Positions 15,545-24,521 of a DNA stretch of 64,000 nucleotides are shown here, piece by piece. A program made the position numbers and the translations under genes. A model generated the notes under the pieces. It searched no databases and was not told where the DNA came from. It saw only the letters and a program-made list of their open reading frames with translations. Position 1 is the first letter of the stretch. Each line of letters starts with the position of its first letter. The DNA comes from Pantoea brenneri (GTDB taxonomy: Bacteria; Pseudomonadota; Gammaproteobacteria; Enterobacterales; Enterobacteriaceae): positions 1-64,000 of the forward strand of contig MIEI01000012.1 in NCBI GenBank assembly GCA_002095305.1. The letters are read 5' to 3'.

Positions 15545-15846
15545 TCATCTTTAAGGGATAAGATACCCTTTTAACCTGCAACCTATTTCTTAACCAAAAA
15601 GCATGTATCTAAAAGGATTGTATTGATTGTCCCATATGAGCGAAATGCGGGCATTTATAATTGTGTAATAGCAGAGGCATTACTGACATTGTGGAATGAT
15701 CAAAGTAAATCACCCTAGTGGTTTCCGCGATTCCTTGACATGGCCCGATAGTTAGCTCGACACCGCTAACCGGGACAATTGGCAAGGTTCGTCGAATCGC
15801 AAGGGGAAACGTTTTGGATCAAAATGATGAACAACACGAATCAGCT

Positions 15847-16341
15847 TTATATCTTCATCTCTTTCAGCCTTATGGGCGAATCTCTATAAGGAAAAACACT
15901 GGCACTTAGGCTATACGTTCCTGCAGGATTACCCCCTAGGATTATCATTACAGGTTCCGGGCACTGATAATTTGGATTTGCTGCAATGCTCTTCATAGAC
16001 TCGAAATCATTATTACTTGGTTCCGGCAATCCTCCAGGATGAAAATGCCATTCGCCAACATAGTATCTCCCGTTTTTCCAACGATTTTGAAGTAAAGACC
16101 TAAGCCCTTTGATACCTCGCTGGAAAGTTGTCCGGTCAGAGAGTGAATCAGGAGGTCTGACTGTGGCCTCAAAAACTATGGCCGTCGAACCGTCCTCACT
16201 GTAGTGACCTATCAGAATCCCCCCAGTTTCATTCACACCTGCGTTAATGCATTCTGCGACTATTTGCTGAAGTGATGACGAACAAAGCTTGACCGTGTAT
16301 GGTGCAGTTGCGTTTGAAAAGGTCACATCTTTAATAATCAT
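15847..16341 (-). CDS. cap3: Cap3-type JAB isopeptidase of CBASS
   Basis: About 164 residues from ATG 16341 (MIIKDVTFSN), overlapping cap2 by 11 bases. A longer frame from 16389 is possible. The JAB/MPN metalloprotease motif is complete: Glu38 in NETGGILIG, His99 and His101 in EWHFHP, Ser109 and Asp112 in PSNND. In type II CBASS, Cap3 cuts Cap2-made conjugates of the cyclase and so counteracts or resets priming. It is the last gene of the minus-strand operon cap4-cdnD-cap2-cap3. Confidence 0.9.
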   Translation of the reverse strand: MIIKDVTFSNATAPYTVKLCSSSLQQIVAECINAGVNETGGILIGHYSEDGSTAIVFEATVRPPDSLSDRTTFQRGIKGLRSLLQNRWKNGRYYVGEWHFHPGGLPEPSNNDFESMKSIAANPNYQCPEPVMIILGGNPAGTYSLSASVFPYRDSPIRLKEMKI

Positions 16342-18133
16342 GCGTTTTCCGCTCGACAGTGCCATCAGGCATCTGCTTATAATATTCATAGATTCTCCCG
16401 GGCGTACTGACTACCCTGCAAATGAACTTTGTGGCTACAGCGGCCCACAGTTGAACATCATCTGCGCGGGCTGGAAAAACTGGATGCCAGCAACCGATCC
16501 CTTCTATTCTTGCCTCCCCAAGTTCGATTTCAGGCGAAGCAGACTCTTTAAAGCGGCTTAAAGCATCAATTGCCGGAAATGTTGTTTCATTTGCTGAATA
16601 TGCAAATAGGCCTTCTGCTCGCCAAGTCATGGCCAGGCTGATGAATATCTTTTCGCTATCCCAGTCAAATACCGATAATGCGTTAAGAACGCTATCATCT
16701 CCGGTGCAATCAATTACGACGTCATGCTGACGCAGGGAGGATTTCGTAACCTCACTATCTGGAGGAAAAGCACAGGTATATGAACGTGAATTTGTGTCAG
16801 GCAGAATTCGATTTAAATGCTCGACTAAGGCGGCCGCTTTGTTATGTCCTACAGATGTCATGGTCAGAGCGTGGCGGCTAAGGTTACCGACTTCTAATAA
16901 GTCTGAGTCTAGGATTCCCAGCCTGACAACACCTATGCGCACAAGGTTTTCAGCAATAATGCTGCCTAGCGAGCCAGCACCAATTATTAACACCTTTTTA
17001 CTACGTATTTCGTTAGCCGCTTCCCCACGTGTTCTGAGCTGGTCAGCAGCCCAGTTTTGCGTTCGTATCCATGAAATGGGATCCAGAGATGTCGCCTGTT
17101 CACAATCCCAAACACGATGATTACGTTCCAAAGCGCGGAATCCAGGGCGCGTCGTTATTTTTTTACTAAGGCCCTTCAATTGCAATGCCAGCCAGTGGAT
17201 CCGCGTTGGAGCGTTTCCAATCCTTTCTGCAAGCGGGAATCCGAGCAATAGTAAGTTGGGATGCCGTCGCTTGTAGCGGCCTCTGACCGAACGGCCAATA
17301 TCAGTAAAGAAGTCAGGCAGCGATAGACCACTGTGTTCATACCAATTATTCAACTCTTCCCAAGTCCGCGGCGCCTGCCAGGGAGCCAAAACGGGCAGTG
17401 ATGGTAAAATAGTCCAGATAGAGTTTATTACTCTTTTACTTTTACGCATGAAAGGAGACCATTTCATTGTCCGGATAAGCTTTTCCTTTTTATCGAAAAA
17501 CTCCCGCAAATAAAGCGTTCCTCTCGCTCCAGGCAATCCACTGCTGCTTGCAAAACCCCATTCGCCGGTCTGCGATTTCCAGAACGGTAGGTCATCAATA
17601 CACTCGTTAAAACCGATAACAGTAAATGGCGACTGTCCCGGGAAGGCAGGCAACTCAAGCGCATCCCCGGGCGTGGCTAGCCTGTCCTGTGAGGCAGCGT
17701 CAACCCATAATAGTAGCCTGCTAAGCCGCCAACGAACTCTGGCAAGCAATCCATCCGGCTCAAGTCCCCATTGATTACGGCCAAATACAGCAGGTGTATT
17801 CTCAAGACATGGATTGCCGGTGGTCCATTCGCATGAAGATTTGCCTGCAAAATTGTAGTTTTGATGCGGAAAAGTCGCAGATATCCCTTTAGATTTGTCA
17901 GGATAAAACTCAATTCGTACTTGGCATCCTTCATGCCAGAGCACCAAATGCCAGACACTATTTTCTGGAATGAAAAGGGATGGTGTAACGGACAGTTTTA
18001 TGTTGAGTTTAAGCGACCATTTCTGATTCTCAGAAAGCATCCAGGCACTGCCTGTCTGAACCCTTGGATCTTCATTCACTAAGATGAAAATATCATTGAG
18101 TTCAGCAGGCACTTGTTGAATAACTTTACTCAA
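16331..18133 (-). CDS. cap2: Cap2-type E2-E1 fusion (ubiquitin-like transferase) of CBASS
   Basis: A 600-residue protein starting at TTG 18133, which overlaps the cdnD stop (TTGA). The E2-like half has FPHQNYNF (88-95) and the candidate catalytic Cys109 in GNPCLENT. The E1/ThiF half begins near 375, with GAGSLG (385-390) for ATP, Asp409 in ILDSD, and a candidate E1 Cys548 in GIGCWHPVFPA. Cap2 links the C-terminus of the CD-NTase to target molecules and primes it for signalling. Its gene order and overlap with cdnD and cap3 fit type II CBASS. Confidence 0.92.
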   Translation of the reverse strand: MSKVIQQVPAELNDIFILVNEDPRVQTGSAWMLSENQKWSLKLNIKLSVTPSLFIPENSVWHLVLWHEGCQVRIEFYPDKSKGISATFPHQNYNFAGKSSCEWTTGNPCLENTPAVFGRNQWGLEPDGLLARVRWRLSRLLLWVDAASQDRLATPGDALELPAFPGQSPFTVIGFNECIDDLPFWKSQTGEWGFASSSGLPGARGTLYLREFFDKKEKLIRTMKWSPFMRKSKRVINSIWTILPSLPVLAPWQAPRTWEELNNWYEHSGLSLPDFFTDIGRSVRGRYKRRHPNLLLLGFPLAERIGNAPTRIHWLALQLKGLSKKITTRPGFRALERNHRVWDCEQATSLDPISWIRTQNWAADQLRTRGEAANEIRSKKVLIIGAGSLGSIIAENLVRIGVVRLGILDSDLLEVGNLSRHALTMTSVGHNKAAALVEHLNRILPDTNSRSYTCAFPPDSEVTKSSLRQHDVVIDCTGDDSVLNALSVFDWDSEKIFISLAMTWRAEGLFAYSANETTFPAIDALSRFKESASPEIELGEARIEGIGCWHPVFPARADDVQLWAAVATKFICRVVSTPGRIYEYYKQMPDGTVERKTHDY

Positions 18134-19275
18134 GCGAAACGTCCGGTTCTCTGAGGGTCTGCGGCCTTACTTGGTGGAGTAAATCCCGCGTTACGATCGC
18201 CACCCTGCGGACCGGGTAATGGAAACTTCGAGCCAAGCAGCTTGCGCCATAGCTCAGCACTCTCCTTTGCATCCTCCGAAGCCAATGCACTGCGAGCAAT
18301 TTCCGCAGCAACCTCCAGACCTTCATAAAAGTCACAGAAGTCGCCAGCAGATAATCGCGCCAATACGTCATGTTCTTCTACACCGTGGTCAGAAAGCCAC
18401 GGCTTACTTTTAATAGTATAAAGGTCTTTCCAGCGTACTAGAAAAGTATCCATTAACTGAACTAAGCCTCTTGCCATCGAGGTGGTTCCATCATCCAGAG
18501 CATTGCCTATGAGGTGTTCCAGAGGATACCCTTTAGGATATTTGGGCAAGTTTTCACTATTTTGTTGTCGCCACCATTTTACCGCTCTAACAATATTTAT
18601 GTAATGACTGTTGCATAGACGGTTTTTCTCAGCGGTCCATCTTATCTGAGCAAGGGGGTGAGTCCGGCCCCATTCATTCTTTTCTCTATCAGGGAGCACT
18701 AGCGGATGCGCTTTCCATTCTGATGCAGGAGCGTCTTGAACCGGGGACGAATTATTTTGGGACCAGCTGCTTGTAACCGGTGACCAGCTTTTGTTCAGGC
18801 GCCAATCAGTTTGCTCTTCCAGCGAATTTACCGTCAGAACTGATTCTGAGCGGTAGAGTTGCTCAAGCCGGATTTTTTCTTCACCAGATGCTGGAATTGC
18901 AGTAACAACCAGATCCAGTTCGACATAAGTGAGGGTAATACCAAAAGATCGTCCCTGAGCTACCCATTTGCCCGGATAATATTTCTCCAAAAAGGGGACA
19001 AACAAATCCATTGCCTCGCTGGGGGCTATCTTTGTGTGGTCAAGATTGGTCACCACAACAATATCGACATCTGGGCGTTTATCACCTAACGGGCGTATAG
19101 CGGTTGAACGTCGAATACTGCCCTGCAGAAATGTTGACACAACGATATCTTGGAGAGGTTCGTAATTCTTCAGGCGATCACGCAACGTTTTTGCACCACC
19201 TTTCCAGTCTTCCTTCTGCGTAGCAGTTGGCCTAATGTTTGCTAAAAATTCATTAAACTGTGTATTAAGTTCCAT
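18130..19275 (-). CDS. cdnD: CD-NTase (cGAS/DncV-like nucleotidyltransferase), probably clade D
   Basis: A 381-residue enzyme. The nucleotidyltransferase core is visible: Gly52-Ser53 in LQGSIRRST, Asp69 and Asp71 in PDVDIVVV, and a third acidic residue, Asp121, in VELDLVV. The C-terminus ends in a flexible Gly/Pro-rich tail finishing GRFA, the substrate end for Cap2. On phage infection such enzymes make cyclic di- or trinucleotides. Pairing with a SAVED-type Cap4 suggests a cyclic trinucleotide, as in Enterobacter cloacae CdnD02, but the clade and product are inferred. It lies five bases after cap4. Confidence 0.9.
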   Translation of the reverse strand: MELNTQFNEFLANIRPTATQKEDWKGGAKTLRDRLKNYEPLQDIVVSTFLQGSIRRSTAIRPLGDKRPDVDIVVVTNLDHTKIAPSEAMDLFVPFLEKYYPGKWVAQGRSFGITLTYVELDLVVTAIPASGEEKIRLEQLYRSESVLTVNSLEEQTDWRLNKSWSPVTSSWSQNNSSPVQDAPASEWKAHPLVLPDREKNEWGRTHPLAQIRWTAEKNRLCNSHYINIVRAVKWWRQQNSENLPKYPKGYPLEHLIGNALDDGTTSMARGLVQLMDTFLVRWKDLYTIKSKPWLSDHGVEEHDVLARLSAGDFCDFYEGLEVAAEIARSALASEDAKESAELWRKLLGSKFPLPGPQGGDRNAGFTPPSKAADPQRTGRFA

Positions 19276-19280
19276 CGTGA

Positions 19281-20786
19281 TTAAACCTTAAATGAAGGAA
19301 GGTATGAGCCATCTCGCTGGCGTTGGAAGTCAAATTCGTAAAATATACAGGCTCCCATGTAGTCAGTTTGCTGACCAACAAAGAAATTAACGGCATTGGG
19401 CGCTGCACTAAAAATATGCACTTTTGCGCCAAACTTGACCCGGGCCTCACCAAATTCATGAGCAATAAATTCAGCTATGGCTGACGCATGTGTGCCGCTG
19501 GTGACCGCCTTAAATCCACAGCCTGCCTCTGGAGTAAAATGTAAAATACGACCAGTTTCAGGCAGGTTAGTACCAATATATTCACGGGCATCATGTAGGG
19601 CATTTCTTGTGACGCTGATAACTATAGCAATGTCGCGACCTTCACCAAGCGTTTCTACATGTAAGACCGTAGGCCTAATTTCACCTCCATCATTAACATT
19701 CCACACAGACGACCCTGCCTTCCCTTTTTGCACCAACTCGACTTCAATATTCGATTTAGTGCCGAAGCATTTGCCAGCAAGCATCGCAATCGATGTATGC
19801 GCATCAAGGAAAAGTCGGATCCTGTTTCCGCTTTCGGCTTGCCTAACTTTCATGAGAAACTCGGTAACTACAGGCTGAATTGATGACCCCCACTCCCCAC
19901 CTAGCGCGGGAAATCGGCCTTCGAAATATCGAAGTAGTGAGAGGGTGTATTCTGGAGATGCATCCAGCGCTTCGAATGGGCCATCTCTAAACGATCGGAG
20001 CGCTACAGCTCTGTATTCATCTGGAGGTGACAACAGTAATAATTGTTCTGTTGCGCACATCTCTTCGAACTGGGCGCGATTGAAGTGATATTTGCCCTGT
20101 CCTTTCAACGTTCTTATGAGTCCGTCGTAGCGAAAATCGGAATTTTTTTCACAGGGTACCATTCCGACAAATTTGAATTGCAGATTGGCGACTTCACGTA
20201 GACGTTCCAGTGAGAAAGAAGGTGCTTCAATTCTGAATCCATTCAGGACTTCATAAAGCTGCTCATCGCAAGTAAGCCCCAAATGTTCACGCCACAGTTT
20301 GCGAACTTTTCCCATCTCACTGTTGCCGGTTTTACCTACACCAAGTTTATTGAGATCGAGAGATCCGTCTGTATTCCTATGGATCTTGCCCAGCTCATCG
20401 CCATCTCGAATAGAGTCGGTTGTAACAAGGATAAAGGCCGAGTTTGGAGGGGCAATTTGTTTGGCATCTCTGAGACGCTCAAGCAAGGATGTAGATTTGG
20501 CATTGATAAATTCAGGGTCAATGAGATCTCTGAATCCAAACCTTCCACCTGATACCACATGAAATTTAATTTGAAAATATTCAGCAGCAATCCGTTCTGA
20601 GCCATATCCTGGCTTTGGAGGGTCATATTTGGCGACCACATCATCAAAGGCCTTTGGCGCATCTGCTTCATATGAAACTTCGATAACATCTGAGCGCGTT
20701 TTGTCTTTTAGAAAAGAAGCATGGTACCAGAACAAGCGAGCCTGATAATCATGCCCTTGCCAACCCGCAACTACTGCTTGTGCCAT
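19281..20786 (-). CDS. cap4: Cap4-type CBASS effector: PD-(D/E)XK nuclease plus SAVED domain
   Basis: I place the start at ATG 20786, with GGGAAG eight bases upstream; the frame can extend to 20846 without a ribosome site. The 501-residue protein has an N-terminal nuclease-like module (GHDYQARLFW, Glu36, FDDV with Asp48-Asp49, FQIK with Lys74). The C-terminal SAVED-type sensor covers about 330-500 (RLFLDAHTSIAMLAG ... KVHIFSAAPNAVNFFVGQ). Cap4 binds the cyclic nucleotide through SAVED, assembles and degrades double-stranded DNA. First gene of the operon. Confidence 0.85.
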   Translation of the reverse strand: MAQAVVAGWQGHDYQARLFWYHASFLKDKTRSDVIEVSYEADAPKAFDDVVAKYDPPKPGYGSERIAAEYFQIKFHVVSGGRFGFRDLIDPEFINAKSTSLLERLRDAKQIAPPNSAFILVTTDSIRDGDELGKIHRNTDGSLDLNKLGVGKTGNSEMGKVRKLWREHLGLTCDEQLYEVLNGFRIEAPSFSLERLREVANLQFKFVGMVPCEKNSDFRYDGLIRTLKGQGKYHFNRAQFEEMCATEQLLLLSPPDEYRAVALRSFRDGPFEALDASPEYTLSLLRYFEGRFPALGGEWGSSIQPVVTEFLMKVRQAESGNRIRLFLDAHTSIAMLAGKCFGTKSNIEVELVQKGKAGSSVWNVNDGGEIRPTVLHVETLGEGRDIAIVISVTRNALHDAREYIGTNLPETGRILHFTPEAGCGFKAVTSGTHASAIAEFIAHEFGEARVKFGAKVHIFSAAPNAVNFFVGQQTDYMGACIFYEFDFQRQRDGSYLPSFKV

Positions 20787-21226
20787 GAGATTCTTCCCAA
20801 AAAATAGTAATAATTTGAAACTATCATTTTGGACGATACTGATCAAGCAGCCAGAGGGAAGATGAAGATATGAAAAGTTTCCTATTGTGGTTATTAGAAT
20901 TAACTTTATGAATTTAAATACTAATTTTTCCCTCGAGTTTAGTGAACGCCGAATTTATCGGCTAAGAATTGAAAACATAGCCGATACAATGGTTCAGCTT
21001 TTCTGATACAGATCATTAGAGTTACCGTAGATGTCCTTAAATTAAGAAGGTTACAGCCGCTATCAAAGTTTTGTGACCCAATGTCCAGCGTTTACTTGGC
21101 TGCAGCATCAGTCACACCATATAGGAATATAAAATGTTTAAATGTCCGGTTCTGGCACATAGCAGCCTGTCTGCAAGTTGAGATTGGTCAAACTTGGCCG
21201 GACTCATATCTGTCAGCTTTTCTTAG
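20787..21226. other. Non-coding gap between CBASS and IS110; hairpin at 20956-20986
   Basis: No gene is seen. TATCGGCTA / TAGCCGATA pairs across 13 bases about 170 bases upstream of cap4 and may be part of its control region. The rest probably holds the CBASS promoter and one end of the IS110 element. I cannot place the element's boundary because IS110 elements lack terminal inverted repeats. Confidence 0.4.
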
Positions 21227-22198
21227 TCACCGACTAACAGTTGTCTTCACTGCAACGTGAGGGCTGAAAGCTGTTCCCGATTTGAGTACTCCGAAAATTA
21301 TATGGATGAGTTTGCGCATTACAGCTCCCACAACCAACATCCTGGGCTTACCCGCAAGCAGAAGACGTTGTCCGAATGCATATATGTCCGGGTTATATTT
21401 AAGTGCCACTAGAGCTGGCATATAAAGGGCTTACCGGAGCTTAGCATCTCCCATTTTTGACATACGAGCTTTACCCCGAACTGACGTTCCAGACTGATGA
21501 TGACGGGGATTGAGACCCAGAAAAGCGGTTACTTCTTTAGCTTTTTTGAACTCTTTACTGGTCATGAAGGACAGTATCATGCTGCTTGAAATGGCCCCTA
21601 TGCCCGGAATAGACTGCAGCAGATCATCCTGTCTTTTCAGCTCAGCATCGTTACTGATGTGGTCTTTTATTTCCCGCCTTACCGCTTCAATTTCCATCTT
21701 CAAGTGGTTGATCATGCGTTCAACAGAATCTTGGGTGTCAATATCTGTATTTTCACGTCGGTTGCATTCCATTCTCAGCATGCCGTTAAGTGCACCAATA
21801 CGCCGTACGAGAGCCTGCAATTTTCTGACGGGTGCTGATATGGGTTTCCATTGATCTGGCTGCATGGCTTTACAGAAACGTGCAATTAGTCTGGAGTCCG
21901 CTTTATCAGTTTTAGTTCTGGTAAGTTCAGAAGCCGCAAATCCCTTAATTCTTGCGGGATTAACGATGCTGACTTTCAGATTCTTTTCGTACAGAAAGGT
22001 AGCGAGAGCAGTACCATAATTGCCGGTTGCTTCAAGACATACATGAATGTCCGGAATGCTGCCCACCTGCAGCCACTTGCAGAGTGCTTTAAATCCGGCG
22101 GGGGTGTTTTCAAATGCTTTGCACCGATAAGCTCCGTCACAGAGTTCAGCTGCATCAAACTTCTTACTGGCAATATCAATTCCAAGATACACAGTCAT
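21227..22198 (-). pseudogene. IS110-family transposase interrupted by an in-frame stop
   Basis: The N-terminal DEDD catalytic part starts MTVYLGIDIASKKFDAAE at 22198 and includes CLEATGNYG and TKTDKADSRLIA. The C-terminal part has SIPGIGAISSSMI and SVRGKARMSKMGDAKLR. Then a TAA at 21431-21433 replaces the Lys codon normally read as LRKALYMPAL, and the frame resumes ALYMPALVALKYNP to a TGA at 21227. Joined, the length is about 323 residues, full size for IS110. The stop is a substitution rather than an indel, so this copy is likely dead unless the stop is read through. Confidence 0.88.
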
Positions 22199-22429
22199 AG
22201 CTTTTCCTCGTTAAGTTCAGCTGACCTACCTTGCAAATTCAGGCTCACCGGTATGCGGGGCCACAGATACCCTTCGGTCATAAACTGAAAAAAGAGACAA
22301 AGCGGCAGTTATCTTATTCACTGGCTCATTGGCCAAAGGAAGTCGCCGGCCTGCTTTGCCCAGATATTAACGTACAGAATCAAACTGATCTGTGTGACTG
22401 ATTATACAAGGAAGTCGCTTCGCTCCGCC
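22199..22429. mobile_element. Upstream non-coding end of the IS110 element
   Basis: About 230 bases without a gene upstream of the transposase start. In IS110 elements this non-coding end carries the bridge RNA that pairs with target and donor. I cannot define its loops by eye. The junction to plasmid sequence lies before the shared module beginning near 22430. Confidence 0.35.
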
Positions 22430-22683
22430 TCTTTGCCTGTTCCCGTCCTGCGGCCGGAAATAGGCAGGGATAAAGTGCCGTGCCCTCACGGTAGCCGGGC
22501 CGCTTCGCAGTCAAGGGAAGCTTCGCCGTCCTGCTCACCCGTTCCCCGCCGTACGCGGGACATTCAGTCCGCTCCGGCGGCGCGTGCGGCTTGCGCGTCC
22601 GCCCCTGCCTGCTCCGCTTTACGCCCGTCTTTGTGGTGGTCACGGCACCAAAGTGGTGCCCCCTGACACTTAGGAGCATAACT
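22430..22683 (+). promoter_or_regulatory. GC-rich hairpin module A2 upstream of the methyltransferase (candidate ssDNA promoter)
   Basis: Closely matches 13735-13968 over blocks such as GTTCCCCGCCGTACGCGGGA, CATTCAGTCCGCT and CGGCGGCGCGTGCGGCTT. It ends with ACGGCACCAAAGTGGTGCC, an inverted repeat, then TAGGAG before the methyltransferase ATG. No protein-like frame is present. Confidence 0.5.
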
Positions 22684-23328
22684 ATGTCCCGATTCATGCG
22701 TGGCGACAGCGTAGAGATCATGGCCGGCTTTCCGGATAACAGCATCGACTTCATTCTGACCGACCCCCCGTACCTCGTCGGCTTTAAGGACCGTTCCGGC
22801 CGTTCAATCGCCAACGACGTGAGCGACGAATGGGTGCTGCCGGCCAGCCGTGAAATGTTCCGCGTGCTCAAAAACAACAGCCTGGCGGTGAGTTTCTACG
22901 GCTGGAACCGCGTGGACGTCTTCATGCAGGCATGGAAATTGGCGGGCTTTCGCGTCGTCGGGCACCTCGTGTTCACCAAAACCTACGCATCGAAATCGGC
23001 ATTTGTCGGGTATCAGCATGAAAGCGCCTACCTGCTGGCTAAAGGGCGCCCGCCGCTGCCGGCGAAGCCCTTACCTGACGTGATGCCCTGGCAGTACACG
23101 GGCAACCGGCACCATCCGACCGAAAAGCCGGTGAGCGTATTGCAGCCGCTTATCGAAACCTTCACGAAGCCCGGTGATCTGGTTTTAGACCCGTTTGCAG
23201 GCTCCGGCTCGACCTGCGTCGCCGCGGACCAGTGCGGCCGGCGCTGGATCGGTATCGAACTGCTGGAGCAGTACCACTCCGCCGGCCTGCGCCGCCTGGG
23301 AGAATTGCGTGCCGCTCGTGCCGCATAA
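22684..23328 (+). CDS. Orphan DNA methyltransferase (N4/N6-MTase family)
   Basis: A 214-residue protein from ATG 22684, with TAGGAG upstream. The frame is open further upstream, but that part lies in the hairpin module. Motif IV DPPY is at 27-30, followed by a target-recognition part. NRHHPTEKP and DPFAGSGSTCVAADQ form motifs X-I in the permuted beta-class order. No restriction partner is nearby, so it is an orphan enzyme. In a leading region it could mark incoming DNA against host restriction. The recognition sequence is unknown. Confidence 0.9.
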   Translation: MSRFMRGDSVEIMAGFPDNSIDFILTDPPYLVGFKDRSGRSIANDVSDEWVLPASREMFRVLKNNSLAVSFYGWNRVDVFMQAWKLAGFRVVGHLVFTKTYASKSAFVGYQHESAYLLAKGRPPLPAKPLPDVMPWQYTGNRHHPTEKPVSVLQPLIETFTKPGDLVLDPFAGSGSTCVAADQCGRRWIGIELLEQYHSAGLRRLGELRAARAA

Positions 23329-23362
23329 CGTATTTCCGTGACCAGACCATAAGGACAGCACC

Positions 23363-23593
23363 ATGACAGACCAGACACTGACGACCGAGAACGCGCAGCT
23401 AACTGACGACATAAACGATCTGGAGGAATCGCTTTACGAGTTTCACCTTCGTTTACGGGACATGACAAAGCGCCATCTTTTCCGCGGCGCGGCGCCGGCA
23501 CAGAAGATGGCCGGGATGCTGATCGAGCAGATAGATACAGAACTGGTGGCGCTGTACCGGCGCGCTGCCGAAATGCGAGGGCACCTGAAGTAA
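23363..23593 (+). CDS. Small coiled-coil plasmid protein, unknown
   Basis: A 76-residue, mostly helical protein (TENAQLTDDINDLEESLYEF, IEQIDTELVALYRRAAEMRG). It lies 34 bases after the methyltransferase and shares its strand, with a ribosome-site-like AGGACAG. No family recognised. A perfect hairpin follows. Confidence 0.5.
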   Translation: MTDQTLTTENAQLTDDINDLEESLYEFHLRLRDMTKRHLFRGAAPAQKMAGMLIEQIDTELVALYRRAAEMRGHLK

Positions 23594-23600
23594 CAGACGG

Positions 23601-23621
23601 GGCGGTCATTTTATGACCGCC
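23601..23621 (+). terminator. Perfect 9-pair hairpin after the methyltransferase unit
   Basis: GGCGGTCAT, TTT loop, ATGACCGCC, flanked by a further CAGAC/GTCTG pairing. It has little T-run, so termination may be factor-assisted. Confidence 0.5.
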
Positions 23622-23749
23622 TGCTGTCTGTGTGCGGATACTGCCGCTGCCGGGCTTTTGTCCACAGGGTTACTGACCGGATATGCACCCGGGCTGTGGA
23701 CAGAATGAAATAAGGATGTTGCTGCGCGCCGCTATTTTCCGCCATGCGG

Positions 23750-24058
23750 CGGGACAGGGCAGAAAACCCGGTCCGTGCGTGCTGCGGCCGGTACCGTGAC
23801 TTCACTTTAGCCCGGCCGCTGCGTGTTCAAGAGATCGCTTCGCTCGCCATCCTCGCCCGTTCGCACTCGCTCCGCCGCGCTTACTTCCGTCGCGCCGCCG
23901 CTCAGAAATTCGCGACAGCGCCGTGCGTAATCCCGTCTCCCGCTCGCTTGCGCTGCGGCCTGCAGTGTCGCTCCTGAACACTCCGCTTTACGCCGGGCTG
24001 TCATTCAGTCACGGCACAGGCCGGAACATTAACCCCCTCTTACTGCGGAGATGTCTGA
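23750..24058 (+). promoter_or_regulatory. GC-rich module A3 upstream of the antirestriction gene (candidate ssDNA promoter)
   Basis: More diverged copy of the module seen at 13735 and 22430. It keeps TTTAGCCCGGCCGCTGCGTG, ATCGCTTCGCTCGCC and TCGCCCGTTCGCACTCGC, then the CTTGCGCTGCGGCC and CTCCGCTTTACGCCGGGC elements. It also shares GCCCGTTCGCACTCGC and GGCTCGCTTGCGCTGCGGCC-like blocks with 26520-26600. It ends directly at the antirestriction ATG, with no reasonable gene inside. Confidence 0.5.
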
Positions 24059-24496
24059 ATGAACACACAACCCCACGTTTTACAGCCGGCTTCTGTCCTG
24101 GCCGATTTTGTCAGCCTGCGTTTTCTGCCTTCCCTGTTTGGACACGATTACGTGCAGGCCGAAAACAACGTGTACCTCTACGCCAGCCGCTATCTGGCGA
24201 ACTATGACGGCACGGTCTGGGACTTTGTTCAGCTACCGGGCGGCGGCGGATACATGAAGCCGGAAGGTGAAGAACGCTACATGTATTCAAATCCGTATCA
24301 CTGGACGGAGCTGGAAATCAGCGCCGACGCGGCGGGGATCATCATTACGGCGCTGGTTCTCAACCATCGCAGCTGGCTATACGACCGCCACGACGACGAA
24401 GAACTGAGTGCGCACTTCTGCCAGCGCCACCGCCAGTTGATGGAATGTGTGAAACACCATCCCGAAGCCGCCGCCATTTTCTGCGCCCTTAACTGA
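24059..24496 (+). CDS. Antirestriction protein, ArdB/KlcA family
   Basis: A 145-residue acidic protein with GGAG upstream. The family pattern is present: RFLPSLFG, then ENNVYLYASRYLANYDGTVW, FVQLPGGGGYMKP, and the C-terminal HFCQRHRQLMECVKHHPEA. ArdB/KlcA proteins protect incoming plasmids from type I restriction in vivo without binding the enzyme in simple assays. The position behind a hairpin module in the leading region fits early expression in the recipient. A small GGGCGG/CCGCCC hairpin follows the stop. Confidence 0.9.
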   Translation: MNTQPHVLQPASVLADFVSLRFLPSLFGHDYVQAENNVYLYASRYLANYDGTVWDFVQLPGGGGYMKPEGEERYMYSNPYHWTELEISADAAGIIITALVLNHRSWLYDRHDDEELSAHFCQRHRQLMECVKHHPEAAAIFCALN

Positions 24497-24521
24497 TAAC
24501 CAGTGGGGCGGCGAGACCGCC

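Noticed and set aside
22380-22877. 165-residue minus-strand frame over the module and methyltransferase start
   Set aside because: Low-complexity translation opposite a well-supported methyltransferase and a repeated non-coding module.
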